Positions 54,206 to 64,000 of a stretch of 64,000 nucleotides of DNA are shown in pieces. The notes below the pieces were generated by a model, which did no database searches, was not told the origin of the DNA, and saw only the letters and a program-made list of their open reading frames with translations. Positions within the stretch are counted from its first letter, which is position 1; each line of letters begins with the position of its first letter. The position numbers and the translations under genes are program-made. Origin of the DNA: Rhodospirillales bacterium (GTDB taxonomy: Bacteria; Pseudomonadota; Alphaproteobacteria; Rhodospirillales; Defluviicoccaceae); assembly GCA_016710335.1 (NCBI GenBank), contig JADJXQ010000010.1, positions 1 through 64,000 on the forward strand, read 5' to 3'.

Positions 54206-55231
54206 TCAAAAATGACGATACCCAGTTGAAGACACGGCCATGTCCCGCCCGTCAGCACCGACAATCCGAACGCCCACTGGTTGTTCCGATGTCGCCGCCG
54301 CGACGCGACCGATGGGTGACAGTGGCGTGCCGGCGGCCGCAGCCACCGCTAGCAGCGCCGATTCTGAATCCGGCGACGCGGTGATAACGAGTTCATAGTC
54401 ATCGCCGCCGCTAACGACCGTCATCCAGTGCTGCGGATAGCTTGCAAGGACTGCCTGCGCCGCCGCCGACACCGGAACGCGCTCGGCATCGATCGTGGCT
54501 GTGACCCGGGACGCAATGCAGATGTGGCCTAAGTCGGCAATCAGTCCGTCAGAGACGTCCGCGACACCGTGAGCCAGCCCAGCGAGGTGCATGCCGAGAG
54601 CGAGACGCGGCTGCGGCCGGCGAAACCGCTCCACCAGCACCGCCTGCAGGTTCTCGGGGATCGCCGGCAGCTCGCCGGCAATGACCTTCAAGCCGAGCGC
54701 CGCATCGCCGATGGAGCCCGACACCCAGACCACGTCGCCGGGCTCGGCGGCGGATCTGCGCAGCTCCTGGCCCGTCGCGACGGTGCCGAGAACGGTCAAC
54801 GAGATCCACAACGGCCCCGTTGTCGCCACCGTGTCGCCGCCGACCAGCGCCACCGCAAGCTCCGCCTGGCGCCGGTGCAAAGCGGCTGCAAAGGCGCCGA
54901 GCCATTGCTCGCGCCGGTCCTCGTTCCAGCCCTGAGGCAGCGCCAGAGCCATCGTATAGCCCGCCGGCCGGGCCCCCATCGCGGCAAGGTCGGAAAGCGC
55001 GGCGCCAAGGCCCCGGCACGCCGCTGTCTCCGCGTCCTCGTCATCCGGGAAATGCACGCCGGCGACAAGGGCGTCGGTGCTTACCACCAACCGCCGCCCG
55101 GCGCCGACCTCGATCACCGCGGCGTCGTCGAGGAGTCCCAGCGCTCCGGGCTCGGACGCCGCCAGCGGCGCGAAATGGCGGGCGATCAAATCGAATTCGC
55201 CGGACGTGGCGAAGGTGCTGCTAGAGCTCAC
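54206..55231 (-). CDS. thiL: Thiamine-monophosphate kinase
   Basis: 341 residues of the PurM/ThiL ATP-binding fold. It begins with FDLIARHFAPLA, has DDAAVIEVGAGRRLVVSTDA, GVHF, LSDLAAMGARP, VSGSIGDAALGL and VSGGDDYELV. It phosphorylates thiamine monophosphate to the diphosphate. It overlaps nusB by 11 bases, in the conserved ribH-nusB-thiL order. Confidence 0.95.
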   Translation of the reverse strand: MSSSSTFATSGEFDLIARHFAPLAASEPGALGLLDDAAVIEVGAGRRLVVSTDALVAGVHFPDDEDAETAACRGLGAALSDLAAMGARPAGYTMALALPQGWNEDRREQWLGAFAAALHRRQAELAVALVGGDTVATTGPLWISLTVLGTVATGQELRRSAAEPGDVVWVSGSIGDAALGLKVIAGELPAIPENLQAVLVERFRRPQPRLALGMHLAGLAHGVADVSDGLIADLGHICIASRVTATIDAERVPVSAAAQAVLASYPQHWMTVVSGGDDYELVITASPDSESALLAVAAAAGTPLSPIGRVAAATSEQPVGVRIVGADGRDMAVSSTGYRHF

Positions 55232-55721
55232 CGCTGCCGGCGTCCTCGCCGCGCACCTGACGCGCCAGGCGGTCGAGCACCGCGTTCACCAACCCCGGTT
55301 CCTTGCCGGCATAAAACGCGTGGGCGACGTCGACATATTCGTTGATGGCGACTTTTGCAGGGATATCGGGACGAAAGGCCAGTTCATAGGCGCCGGCGCG
55401 CAGCACGACGCGCAGTAGGATTTCCATCCGAGCCAGATCCCGATTTTCGGGAAGCAGGGGAGATATAAGGGCGTCAAGATCCTCTCGCCCGGCGCTGACG
55501 CCCCGCACCAGCACCGACAGAAAGGCCGGGTCCGGCGCCTGGTTCACGAAGCCGGCTTCCGGCGCCGACCAGCGTTCCGACATGAAGGCCTCGAGAACCG
55601 GATCGGTCGCCGCTCCCGACACCTCCATCTCGTAGAGCGCCTGGACGCAGGCGAGACGGGCGGCGCTCCGCCGGCGCTTGTCCGCCCCCTGCCCCGCCCC
55701 GGTTCTGCGACTACCGGCCAT
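55221..55721 (-). CDS. nusB: Transcription antitermination factor NusB
   Basis: 166 residues. RRRSAARLACVQALYEMEVS at the N-terminus, ARMEILLRVVLRAGAYELAF, and INEYVDVAHAFYAGKEPGLVN at the C-terminus are the typical all-helical NusB core. It supports rRNA transcription antitermination with NusE. ATG at 55721 overlaps the ribH stop by ATGA. Confidence 0.95.
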   Translation of the reverse strand: MAGSRRTGAGQGADKRRRSAARLACVQALYEMEVSGAATDPVLEAFMSERWSAPEAGFVNQAPDPAFLSVLVRGVSAGREDLDALISPLLPENRDLARMEILLRVVLRAGAYELAFRPDIPAKVAINEYVDVAHAFYAGKEPGLVNAVLDRLARQVRGEDAGSGEL

Positions 55722-56182
55722 CACGTCGCCAGACCGAAGGTGCGCTTCAGTTCGATCATCCGCAGGCAGGCGAGCGCCGCGTCGGCTCCCTTGTTCTTGC
55801 GGCCCGGGTCGGCGCGCACCCGCGCCTGCTCCATCGTTTCGCAGGTGAGGATGCCGAACCCGAACGGCATCTCGTGAGCGACCGCAAGATCCATGAGCGC
55901 GCGGCTCGTCTCCCGGCAAATGTGATCGTAGTGATCGGTCTCGCCGCGGATGACGCAGCCAAGGGCGACGATGCCGGCGAACCGCGGAGCGTTGCCGGTT
56001 TCCATCGCCCTGTGTGCGAACCGCACCGCCGCCGGCACTTCGAAAACGCCCGGTACCGCGCAGCGGTCAATGGTCATGTCGGCCCGCTCCAGGACCGCCA
56101 CCGCGCCCCGCACCAAGTCGTCGGCGATATTGTCGTAGAACCGCGCTTCGACGATGAGCAGGTGGGCGCGCCCGCTGGTCAT
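55721..56182 (-). CDS. ribH: 6,7-dimethyl-8-ribityllumazine synthase
   Basis: 153 residues. Substrate-binding motifs VPGVFEVPAAV, ALGCVIRGETDHYDHI (with conserved His) and GILTCETMEQA are present, then GADAALACLRMIEL at the end. It condenses ribityl-aminouracil with dihydroxybutanone phosphate in riboflavin synthesis. Overlaps ribBA by four bases and nusB by four bases. Confidence 0.96.
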   Translation of the reverse strand: MTSGRAHLLIVEARFYDNIADDLVRGAVAVLERADMTIDRCAVPGVFEVPAAVRFAHRAMETGNAPRFAGIVALGCVIRGETDHYDHICRETSRALMDLAVAHEMPFGFGILTCETMEQARVRADPGRKNKGADAALACLRMIELKRTFGLAT

Positions 56183-57363
56183 TTTGTTGTCCCTGCTGAG
56201 CGTGTCGGGATCGGGCGCCGCTCCGAGATCGCCAGTCCATAGCCCTGCAGGCCGATGATGGTGCGCTCCGTGTTGGACAACAGGATCATGTCCTTCACGC
56301 CGAGGTCGAGCAGGATCTGCGCACCGACGCCGTAGTCGCGCAACTGCGGCGCCTTGCTGTCGTCACCGGATGCCCGCGCGAGCACCCGCTCCGACAGCAG
56401 CGACTTGTGCGGCTCGCGGATCAAGACGACAACGCCGCGCCCGGCGTCGCCGATCATCCGCATCGCCTGGTGCAATTGTTGGGCGTTGCCGCTGCCGTTG
56501 TCGCCCAGCACGTCCTCAAGCACGTTGAGGGCGTGCATGCGCACCGGCACCGGACCGTCGGCGGCAATGTCGCCCTTGACCAACGCGATGTGCTCGGCAT
56601 AGGCGACCCGGTTGACATAGACATAGGCCTGGAACGTGCCGCCGAACACGCTTTCGATGCGCGTTTCTGCGAGACGTTCGATAATGCGGTCGTGGCGCAG
56701 ACGGAACGCGATGAGGTCGGCGATGGTCCCGATCTTGAGCTCGTGATCCTGGGCGAAGGCGAGCAGGTCCGGCATCCGCGACATGGTGCCGTCGTCGTTC
56801 ATGATTTCGCAGACCACGCCGGAGGGATTGAGGCCGGCGAGGCGCGCGATGTCGACGGCTGCCTCGGTATGGCCGGCGCGCACCAGCGTTCCGCCGTCAC
56901 GGGCCTCGAGCGGAAAGACATGCCCCGGCGACACCAGGTCGTCCGGACCCTTGCCGCGGTCGATGGCGACGGCGATGGTGCGGGCGCGATCGGAGGCGGA
57001 TATCCCGGTGGTCACGCCCTCGCGAGCTTCAATGGAGACGGTGAACGCCGTCTGATGGCGCGAGACGTTGTGCTGCGCCATCAGCGGCAGATTCAGTTCC
57101 TTGACCCGTTGGCGGGTCAGCGCCAGGCAGATCAGGCCGCGGCCGTGCTTGGCCATGAAGTTGATGGCGTCCGGCGTCGCCATCTGTGCGGGAATTACCA
57201 GATCCCCTTCGTTCTCCCGGTTCTCGTCATCGACCAGCACGAACATGCGGCCGTTCCGTGCGTCCTCGATGATGTTGTCGATGGAAGCCAGTTGCGGAGG
57301 CCGCAAAACCAAGTCGGACTGTGGGGACAGCGGCTTATTCCTTGTCGAGCAGGCGCGCAACAT
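56179..57363 (-). CDS. ribB: DHBP synthase with degenerate GTP cyclohydrolase II domain (RibBA/RibBX)
   Basis: 394 residues. Residues 1-215 are 3,4-dihydroxy-2-butanone-4-phosphate synthase: VLVDDENRENEGDLVIPAQ, ISASDRA, LVSPGHVFPL, GHTEAAVD. The C-terminal half resembles GTP cyclohydrolase II but lacks the zinc Cys motif (GxxxCDC region reads VLGDNGSGNAQQLHQAM) and catalytic residues. It is thus probably a RibBX-type protein with RibB activity only; a genuine ribA should be elsewhere. The ATG at 57363 overlaps ribE by 29 bases. Confidence 0.9.
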   Translation of the reverse strand: MLRACSTRNKPLSPQSDLVLRPPQLASIDNIIEDARNGRMFVLVDDENRENEGDLVIPAQMATPDAINFMAKHGRGLICLALTRQRVKELNLPLMAQHNVSRHQTAFTVSIEAREGVTTGISASDRARTIAVAIDRGKGPDDLVSPGHVFPLEARDGGTLVRAGHTEAAVDIARLAGLNPSGVVCEIMNDDGTMSRMPDLLAFAQDHELKIGTIADLIAFRLRHDRIIERLAETRIESVFGGTFQAYVYVNRVAYAEHIALVKGDIAADGPVPVRMHALNVLEDVLGDNGSGNAQQLHQAMRMIGDAGRGVVVLIREPHKSLLSERVLARASGDDSKAPQLRDYGVGAQILLDLGVKDMILLSNTERTIIGLQGYGLAISERRPIPTRSAGTTK

Positions 57364-57922
57364 AGCGCGCGATCATGTCGATTTCCAGATTGACCCGATC
57401 GCCGGCCCGGAGCCCGCCGAAGGTGGTCGCGGACAGGGTGTGCGGGATAAGGTTGACCGCGAAGCTCCGACCGGCGATCTCGTTGACGGTCAGCGATACG
57501 CCGTCGACGGCCACCGATCCCTTGACGGCGACGAAGCGCGCGATATCGGCCGGCGCATCGATCACGATCTTTCGAGACTCGCCGACCGCCGCCGTCGCAA
57601 GCACGATGCCGACGCCGTCCACGTGTCCGAATACCAGATGGCCGCCCAGTTCGTCGCCCATCCGGAGCGAGCGTTCGAGATTGACCGCCGTTCCCTCGTG
57701 CCAGTAACCGATGGTGGTGCGCGCGCAGGTCTCCTCCGAAGCGGACACCGCGAACCTTCCCGGCGCGGCGCCTGTCACCGTCAGACAGATGCCCGAACAC
57801 GCGATGGACGCACCGAGGCTGAGGCTGGCGGTGTCGTAGCGCGTGGATATTTCGACGCGGGTGTCGCCGTTGCGGCGGATCCTGCGCACTGCTCCGATGT
57901 CGGTGATGATGCCGGTGAACAT
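57335..57922 (-). CDS. ribE: Riboflavin synthase alpha chain
   Basis: 195 residues with the tandem lumazine-binding repeats: MFTGIITDIGAV and SIACSGICLTVT in the first, GHLVFGHVDGVGIV and VDGVSLTVNEI in the second. It converts two lumazines to riboflavin. ATG at 57922 is the family start; ten bases behind ribD. Confidence 0.95.
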   Translation of the reverse strand: MFTGIITDIGAVRRIRRNGDTRVEISTRYDTASLSLGASIACSGICLTVTGAAPGRFAVSASEETCARTTIGYWHEGTAVNLERSLRMGDELGGHLVFGHVDGVGIVLATAAVGESRKIVIDAPADIARFVAVKGSVAVDGVSLTVNEIAGRSFAVNLIPHTLSATTFGGLRAGDRVNLEIDMIARYVARLLDKE

Positions 57923-57932
57923 GATTGGTGCC

Positions 57933-59048
57933 CTAAACGCTTCGGCGGTAGGTTTCAAGCACGTCGCTACCGACGGTCCGAACATCTTCGCGGACGAAGC
58001 GGAGCGCGTCGGCCAGCCGCTCGACCGCGAGCGCCGCGACCGCCGGCTGCGCGTCCTCGCCGAACAGAAGCGGCGCCCGGAACCATGCGACGCGATCGAT
58101 CAGGCCCGCCGCCAGGAAAGACGCCGCTACGGTGCCACCTCCCTCGATCAGCACCCGCGTGAGTCCTCGCCGTGCCAGAACTTGGGCGATGGAAACAGGG
58201 TCGAGGCGACCGGCCGCGTCGGCGGCGACGTCGATGACGACGGCTCCGGCCGCGGCTAGCTGTTCGCGCCGCTCCACCGGTGCATCGGCGCGCGTCAGCA
58301 CCCACGTGGAAACTTCCCGCGCCGTCGCGGCCAGTCTCGCTTCCGGCGGCAGGCGCAGACGACCGTCAACGACGATTCGAACAGGCGACCGATGCTCCAT
58401 GCCCGCGGTGCGGCAGGTCAGTTCCGGGTCGTCGAGGAGTGCAGTGTTCGAGCCGACCAACACGGCGTCATGCTCGGCGCGCATGCCGTGCGTAAGCGCC
58501 CGTGCGCCCGCGCCGGTGATCCAGCGGCTGTCGCCGCTTCGGGTGGCGATCTTCCCGTCGAGCGTCGTCGCCGTCTTCAACGTGAACAGCGGCCGCCCTT
58601 CCCGCACGCGAAGGAAGAACCCGGCGTTGAGGTTCCTGGCCTCCTCCGCCAACGCGCCGCCGACGGGCTGGACGTCGATCCCCGCGGCCCGCAGCCGCTG
58701 AATCCCACGGCCCGAAACGCGCGGGTCGGGATCCTCGACCGCGACCACGACCCGCGCCACCCCGGCCGCAATCAGCGCCTCCGAGCAGGGAGGCGTCTCT
58801 CCGTGGTGGTCGCAAGGTTCAAGTGAGACATGCGCGGTGGCCCCGCGCGCGCCGCAGCCCGCCCGTGCGAGCGCCTCGGTCTCGGCGTGCGGCCGACCGC
58901 CGCGGCCGGTCCACCCGCGGCCGACCACCGCCCCGTCTCGCACCAGCACGCAGCCGACGGCAGGGTTCGGCCACACACAACCAAGATTGCGCCGCGCCAA
59001 GCCGAGCGCCGCCCGCATCCACCGCTGGTCGTGGGATGCCGATGGCAT
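57933..59048 (-). CDS. ribD: Bifunctional riboflavin deaminase/reductase RibD
   Basis: 371 residues. N-terminal deaminase with zinc motif HAETEAL and PCDHHGETPPCSEAL; C-terminal reductase with KTATTLDGKIATRSGDSRWI, RIVVDGRLRLP and LIEGGGTVAASF. It carries out the second and third steps of riboflavin synthesis. ATG at 59048 is chosen because the upstream extension is not protein-like. Heads ribD-ribE-ribBA-ribH; no RFN riboswitch was recognised before it. Confidence 0.95.
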   Translation of the reverse strand: MPSASHDQRWMRAALGLARRNLGCVWPNPAVGCVLVRDGAVVGRGWTGRGGRPHAETEALARAGCGARGATAHVSLEPCDHHGETPPCSEALIAAGVARVVVAVEDPDPRVSGRGIQRLRAAGIDVQPVGGALAEEARNLNAGFFLRVREGRPLFTLKTATTLDGKIATRSGDSRWITGAGARALTHGMRAEHDAVLVGSNTALLDDPELTCRTAGMEHRSPVRIVVDGRLRLPPEARLAATAREVSTWVLTRADAPVERREQLAAAGAVVIDVAADAAGRLDPVSIAQVLARRGLTRVLIEGGGTVAASFLAAGLIDRVAWFRAPLLFGEDAQPAVAALAVERLADALRFVREDVRTVGSDVLETYRRSV

Positions 59049-59095
59049 GGTCAGATCGCCGCTCCACGCGCGGTGACGAGAGTCGTCGCAGGGGA

Positions 59096-59548
59096 TCAGC
59101 GTTCGCCCAGAAGCTCTACGAACTGCTCGAAGTCCTTGGCCTCTCGAAAGTTCCTGTAAACGGAGGCGAACCGCACGTAGCCGACCTGGTCGAGTTGGGC
59201 GAGTTGCTCCATCGCCATTTCGCCGATCACCTTGGAGGGGATCTCCGGCTCGCCCAGCGTCTCCAGGCGGCGCTGGATGCTGTTGACGATGCGCTCGATA
59301 CGGTCGGCATCGACGGGGCGTTTGCGGAGCGCGATCGCCAGCGAGCGCTGCAGCTTGTCGCGATCGAACGGCACCTTCTCGCCGGTCTTCTTGACCACCG
59401 TCAACTCGCGCAGGTGAACGCGCTCGAACGTCGTCCACCGGGCGCCGCACGTCGGGCAATAGCGGCGCCGACGAATGGCGGCGTGATCCTCGGTGGGCCG
59501 CGAATCCTTCACCTGGGTGTCGTCGTGTCCGCAGAATGGACAGCGCAT
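59096..59548 (-). CDS. nrdR: Transcriptional repressor NrdR
   Basis: 150 residues. N-terminal zinc ribbon with Cys3, Cys6, Cys31 and Cys34 (MRCPFCGHDD, YCPTCGARW), then an ATP-cone (VVKKTGEKVPFDRDKLQRSL). It represses ribonucleotide reductase genes according to ATP/dATP. Synteny glyA-nrdR-ribD is conserved. Confidence 0.97.
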   Translation of the reverse strand: MRCPFCGHDDTQVKDSRPTEDHAAIRRRRYCPTCGARWTTFERVHLRELTVVKKTGEKVPFDRDKLQRSLAIALRKRPVDADRIERIVNSIQRRLETLGEPEIPSKVIGEMAMEQLAQLDQVGYVRFASVYRNFREAKDFEQFVELLGER

Positions 59549-59597
59549 GGCCTCGGAGCCTCTCTCCTTCTGATCGCCGGGCCGTCTGATCGTCGGG

Positions 59598-59629
59598 CCC
59601 GTCCTACAGGCCCGTCCTACAGGCCCGTC

Positions 59630-59636
<7 letters not shown>
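59598..59636. repeat. Three 13-bp tandem repeats across the glyA stop codon
   Basis: CCCGTCCTACAGG twice, then a third copy with a T, at 59598-59636. The third copy contains the glyA TAG codon, so each extra copy would add a further in-phase-independent stop motif CTA on the minus strand. Probably a slippage product. Confidence 0.8.
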
Positions 59637-60943
<1,307 letters not shown>

Positions 60944-61059
60944 GAACCGTCGTCCTCCATATCTCTCTGCGAAATATTTGCGCTGTTCTCTGTTCTGGCT
61001 CTCGATGCGCGGACCTTCGCAACGCCGGCTGCACGGAACCTCTTGATTCTCGTATGTCC

Positions 61060-61515
61060 TCAGCCCGGCCGCGACAATTTTTCGACGCGCCGAAGGTGAC
61101 GGCCGCCCTCGAACCCGGTCTCCAGGAATACCTGCAGACAGTCCTGAGCGACATCGACCCCGATAAGCCGCTCCCCGAAACAGATTACGTTGGCGTCGTT
61201 GTGCTGCCGGGCCAAGCGGGCGCCAAGGGCATCATGAACCAGCGCCGCCCGCACCTCGGGAAAGCGATTGGCGGCGATGCTGATGCCGATGCCGCTGCCA
61301 CAGATCAGCACCCCGCGGCGCGCCCGTCCCTTCCGCAACGCCTCCGCCAGCGCATACCCGAAGTCCGGGTAGTCTACGGAACCCTCGTCGTCGGTACCAA
61401 GATCCAACACGGCACAGCCCCGGGCCCGCAGAGCTTCGCAAAGCACACGTTTCAACGACAATCCGGCATGGTCACAAGCGACGGCGACCACGTCTTCGTC
61501 ATGTGCTTCCGACAC
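61060..61515 (-). CDS. rpiB: Ribose-5-phosphate isomerase B
   Basis: 151 residues. CDHAGLSLKRVLCEALRARG, SVDYPDFGYALAEAL, LICGSGIGISIAANR and ALVHDALGARLARQHNDANV mark RpiB. It interconverts ribulose 5-phosphate and ribose 5-phosphate. GTG at 61515 has GGAG nine bases upstream; the in-frame extension to 61545 is rejected. Upstream of glyA, the usual rpiB-glyA-nrdR order. Confidence 0.94.
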   Translation of the reverse strand: MSEAHDEDVVAVACDHAGLSLKRVLCEALRARGCAVLDLGTDDEGSVDYPDFGYALAEALRKGRARRGVLICGSGIGISIAANRFPEVRAALVHDALGARLARQHNDANVICFGERLIGVDVAQDCLQVFLETGFEGGRHLRRVEKLSRPG

Positions 61516-61918
61516 CCGCTCTGCTCCAGTCCTCCAGCCGCCCACACGCCATGAATACCATATGTCGAATGATGACGCCAGAGGGCCACAATGTCTCGGC
61601 CGACTGCCCGTGGATCAACCCCCGGCAAATGATGCCGGCAGGTGCACGCGTGGACTCGGTGCAAAGCACCGGTTACGGGACGGTGAAGTTCCCAAGTGAA
61701 TCGCGCCGCGGGACAGCGCACGCTTCTCCGCAATCTTGCGAAGGTACCAGCGTGCGAGGATAGAGACGCCCCCTTCGAACAACGAAGAGCCGGTTATTCA
61801 AGGCCGATCAGGTTAAACTGAACGTTATTCTGCGACTCCTGTTTTGTAGTTGACAGACATTGATCGATGTGTCGTATTGCGGCAGCACCATTAAAAATCG
61901 AAAGCAGGCTGAATAGCG
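61516..61918. other. Regulatory region of rpiB and mucR
   Basis: About 400 bases between divergent genes with no gene seen. The last 120 bases before mucR are AT-richer and hold a possible promoter at 61850-61878. Confidence 0.45.
61850..61878 (+). promoter_or_regulatory. Possible mucR promoter with partial palindrome
   Basis: -35 TTGACA (61850-61855), 17-base spacer, weak -10 CGTATT (61873-61878). The spacer region GACATTGATCGATGTGTC is an imperfect palindrome that could be a site for MucR autoregulation. Confidence 0.35.
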
Positions 61919-62368
61919 ATGAACGAAGAATTGGCCGACAAAATCGCAAGGGAAGATATGCTTCGGATGGCGGTCGATATCGTTGCCGCATATCTCAGTA
62001 ACAACCAAGTCGCGACCTCGCAAATTCCGGACGTTATCCACAGCGTGTTTGGTACGTTGATGGATCTCGATGAGATGCCGGCTGAAGTCAAGGCGGAGGT
62101 GCAAAGGCCGGCAGTCCCGATTCGCAAGTCGGTGATGCCGGACTATATCGTTTGCTTGGAAGATGGCAAGAAACTGAAAATGCTGAAGCGGCATCTGCAA
62201 ACGACGTACAGCATGAGCCCCGAAGAGTATCGGGCGAAGTGGGGCCTGCCGTCGGAGTACCCGATGGTTGCGCCGAACTACGCGAAACAGCGATCCGAAT
62301 TTGCCAAGCGCATCGGCCTCGGCCGCAAACCGGGTGAAGCAACCACAGGCCGCCGCGCCAGAGGCTGA
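61919..62368 (+). CDS. MucR/Ros family zinc-finger transcriptional regulator
   Basis: 149 residues. N-terminal dimerisation part (AVDIVAAYLSNNQVATSQIP) and the C2H2-like zinc finger YIVCLEDGKKLKMLKRHLQT, followed by SPEEYRAKWGLPSEYPMVAP and NYAKQRSEFAK, the MucR signature. Such proteins silence AT-rich and exopolysaccharide or virulence genes and are counterparts of H-NS in Alphaproteobacteria. The typical first finger Cys is followed by an atypical spacing, as usual for the family. Confidence 0.93.
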   Translation: MNEELADKIAREDMLRMAVDIVAAYLSNNQVATSQIPDVIHSVFGTLMDLDEMPAEVKAEVQRPAVPIRKSVMPDYIVCLEDGKKLKMLKRHLQTTYSMSPEEYRAKWGLPSEYPMVAPNYAKQRSEFAKRIGLGRKPGEATTGRRARG

Positions 62369-62391
62369 GCACGACGAGGCTTGACCATCCC

Positions 62392-63552
62392 GTGGTGTCC
62401 AAGGGCGAACTCATCGATGACCGCCCAGTGGGCGGAGGCGAAGCTTTGCCGTGCGCCCCTGCGACCGACGTACGACTCGGCGGGCGCGCCGACGCCGCGG
62501 AGTCGACTCGGCAGCAACTCGCCTCCGACAACTGGGCCGGCATCTGCCCGGAAGCGCTGGACGCGTTCCTCCTCGCCAACGGGGCCGGCCATCAGACGGC
62601 CTACGGCGACGACGTGTGGACTCAGCGCGTCTGCGACCGGATTCGCGAGATGTTCAACACCGACTGCCAGGTGTTCTTCGTGTTCAACGGCACCGCCGCC
62701 AACTCATTGGCGCTGGCGAGCCTGTGCCGGTCGTACCACTCGGTCATCTGCCACCCGGTGGCTCATATCGAGACCGATGAATGCGGCGGGCCCGAGTTCT
62801 TCTCCAACGGCTCCAAGATTCTTCTGGCCGAAGGCGCGAACGGCAAGCTGACGCCCGACGGCATCACGGCGCTGGTCACCAAGCGCTCCGATATCCACTT
62901 CCCCAAGCCCAAGGTCGTTTCCCTGACCCAGTCGACCGAAGTAGGCACCGTCTATTCCGTCGCCGAGTTGAAGGCCATCCAGGCAACCGCGGCGACCCAC
63001 AATCTGAAAATCCACATGGACGGCGCTCGTTTCGCCAACGCGGTAGCGACCCTCGGGGTTCACCCGGCGGAGATTACCTGGCGCGCCGGCGTCGACGTGC
63101 TGTGCTTCGGCGGCACCAAGAATGGTCTACCGGTCGGCGACGCAGTGGTGTTCTTCGACCATCACCTCGCCGAGGATTTCGCCTACCGGGTCAAGCAGGC
63201 CGGGCAACTGGCGTCCAAGATGCGGTTCATCTCCGCGCCGTGGCTCGGCCTGCTCGACAACGACGTGTGGGTCCGCAACGCCGCTCACGCCAACGCCATG
63301 GCGCTTCGCCTTCACAACGCCATCGCCCACCTGCCCCATGTCCGGGTGCTGTTCACGCCCGAGGCCAATGCCGTGTTCGTCGCGCTGCCGGATCCGGTGC
63401 GGGCGGATCTGGCGGCCAAAGGGTGGCGCTTCTATACGTTCATTGGCGCCGGCGGCTGCCGCCTGATGTGCTCGTGGGACACTACGCCGAAGACAGTGGA
63501 CCGCTTTGCGGCCGATTTGACGGCGAGCGTAGCGCGCGTCGCAGCACCCTAA
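62392..63552 (+). CDS. Low-specificity L-threonine aldolase family protein
   Basis: 386 residues as annotated. Core PLP fold-type I enzyme: SDNWAGICPEALDAFLLAN, FNGTAANSLALASLC (cofactor phosphate and ring contacts), HMDGARFANAV and the Schiff-base Lys in CFGGTKNGLPVGDA. It cleaves L-threonine to glycine and acetaldehyde, consistent with glyA nearby. The first 40 residues are poorly protein-like and the GTG start lacks a ribosome site; an internal start near residue 40 is possible but none is clearly marked. Confidence 0.88.
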   Translation: MVSKGELIDDRPVGGGEALPCAPATDVRLGGRADAAESTRQQLASDNWAGICPEALDAFLLANGAGHQTAYGDDVWTQRVCDRIREMFNTDCQVFFVFNGTAANSLALASLCRSYHSVICHPVAHIETDECGGPEFFSNGSKILLAEGANGKLTPDGITALVTKRSDIHFPKPKVVSLTQSTEVGTVYSVAELKAIQATAATHNLKIHMDGARFANAVATLGVHPAEITWRAGVDVLCFGGTKNGLPVGDAVVFFDHHLAEDFAYRVKQAGQLASKMRFISAPWLGLLDNDVWVRNAAHANAMALRLHNAIAHLPHVRVLFTPEANAVFVALPDPVRADLAAKGWRFYTFIGAGGCRLMCSWDTTPKTVDRFAADLTASVARVAAP

Positions 63553-63562
63553 GGTTGACGCA

Positions 63563-63593
63563 GTACGGCCCGGAAACCTGCTCCGGGCCGTAC
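63563..63593. terminator. Bidirectional hairpin between convergent genes
   Basis: Perfect 11-bp stem GTACGGCCCGG / CCGGGCCGTAC with loop AAACCTGCT, between the aldolase and livK-like genes. No T run on either side; its place suggests transcription termination for both. Confidence 0.55.
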
Positions 63594-63617
63594 ACGATTG
63601 TCCAACCTTCGGGAACG

Positions 63618-64000
<383 letters not shown>

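Noticed and set aside
59049..59095. FMN riboswitch before ribD
   Set aside because: The gap to nrdR is only 47 bases and no RFN-like conserved segments were recognised.
61054..61554. 166-codon plus-strand frame opposite rpiB
   Set aside because: Antisense to an intact rpiB; no protein features.

Overview
The window reads as GC-rich chromosomal DNA from a free-living alphaproteobacterium, most likely of the Rhodospirillales type. The basis is gene order: the ntrB-ntrC-ntrY-ntrX-trkA-(D-amino-acid transaminase)-hfq-hflX block with dusB and a fused ispDF beside it; the DUF177-(rpmF slot)-plsX-fabH-ihfA-merR block; the nrdR-ribD-ribE-ribBA-ribH-nusB-thiL block; and a MucR/Ros regulator. No species can be named from the sequence alone.

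Layout. 0.1-2.5 kb: a secreted polysaccharide-lyase-like RTX protein and a short-chain dehydrogenase. 2.5-6.2 kb: a minus-strand sulfur operon (two YeeE/YedE proteins, a persulfide-dioxygenase-like metallo-hydrolase, a SulP transporter) behind a promoter that carries a perfect 16-bp palindrome. 6.3-6.96 kb: wreckage of an Lhr helicase gene and a LigD-type ATP-dependent DNA ligase gene. 6.96-9.5 kb: a cyanide-insensitive-type cytochrome bd operon with a 42-residue third subunit. 9.6-13.5 kb: sugar kinase, CBS protein, sulfotransferase, class III aminotransferase.

13.5-28.4 kb is the accessory part. It holds an overlapping RHH-GNAT-XRE operon behind a strong promoter and a 29-bp inverted repeat; an orphan DUF2235 hydrolase; CsbD plus a 28-residue membrane peptide; a TpsB/FecR/CHASE2-EAL cluster that lacks its TpsA exoprotein; a GNAT gene remnant; and a two-gene module of a small protein with a hydrophobic Ala/Gly-rich N-terminus and a TPR protein built from eight almost identical 50-residue repeats. 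That module is the best candidate here for an uncharacterised conflict or signalling system.

28.7-64 kb is mostly core: metabolic genes, HflX/Hfq, TrkA, both nitrogen two-component systems (NtrBC, NtrYX), tRNA modification, isoprenoid synthesis (IspDF), copper tolerance (CutA), tRNA-Pro(GGG), IHF alpha, fatty acid and phospholipid initiation, a bc1 chaperone, BamE, a H+-pyrophosphatase, thiamine and riboflavin synthesis, NusB, NrdR, GlyA, RpiB, MucR, a threonine aldolase and the 3' part of a branched-chain amino acid binding protein. Small oddities sit inside this core: two related 110-bp MITE-like elements whose ends form the stop codons of trkA and cutA, a degenerate rpmF slot, a 28-bp perfect palindrome before a small RHH gene, a 27-bp minisatellite before bamE and a 13-bp tandem repeat across the glyA stop codon.
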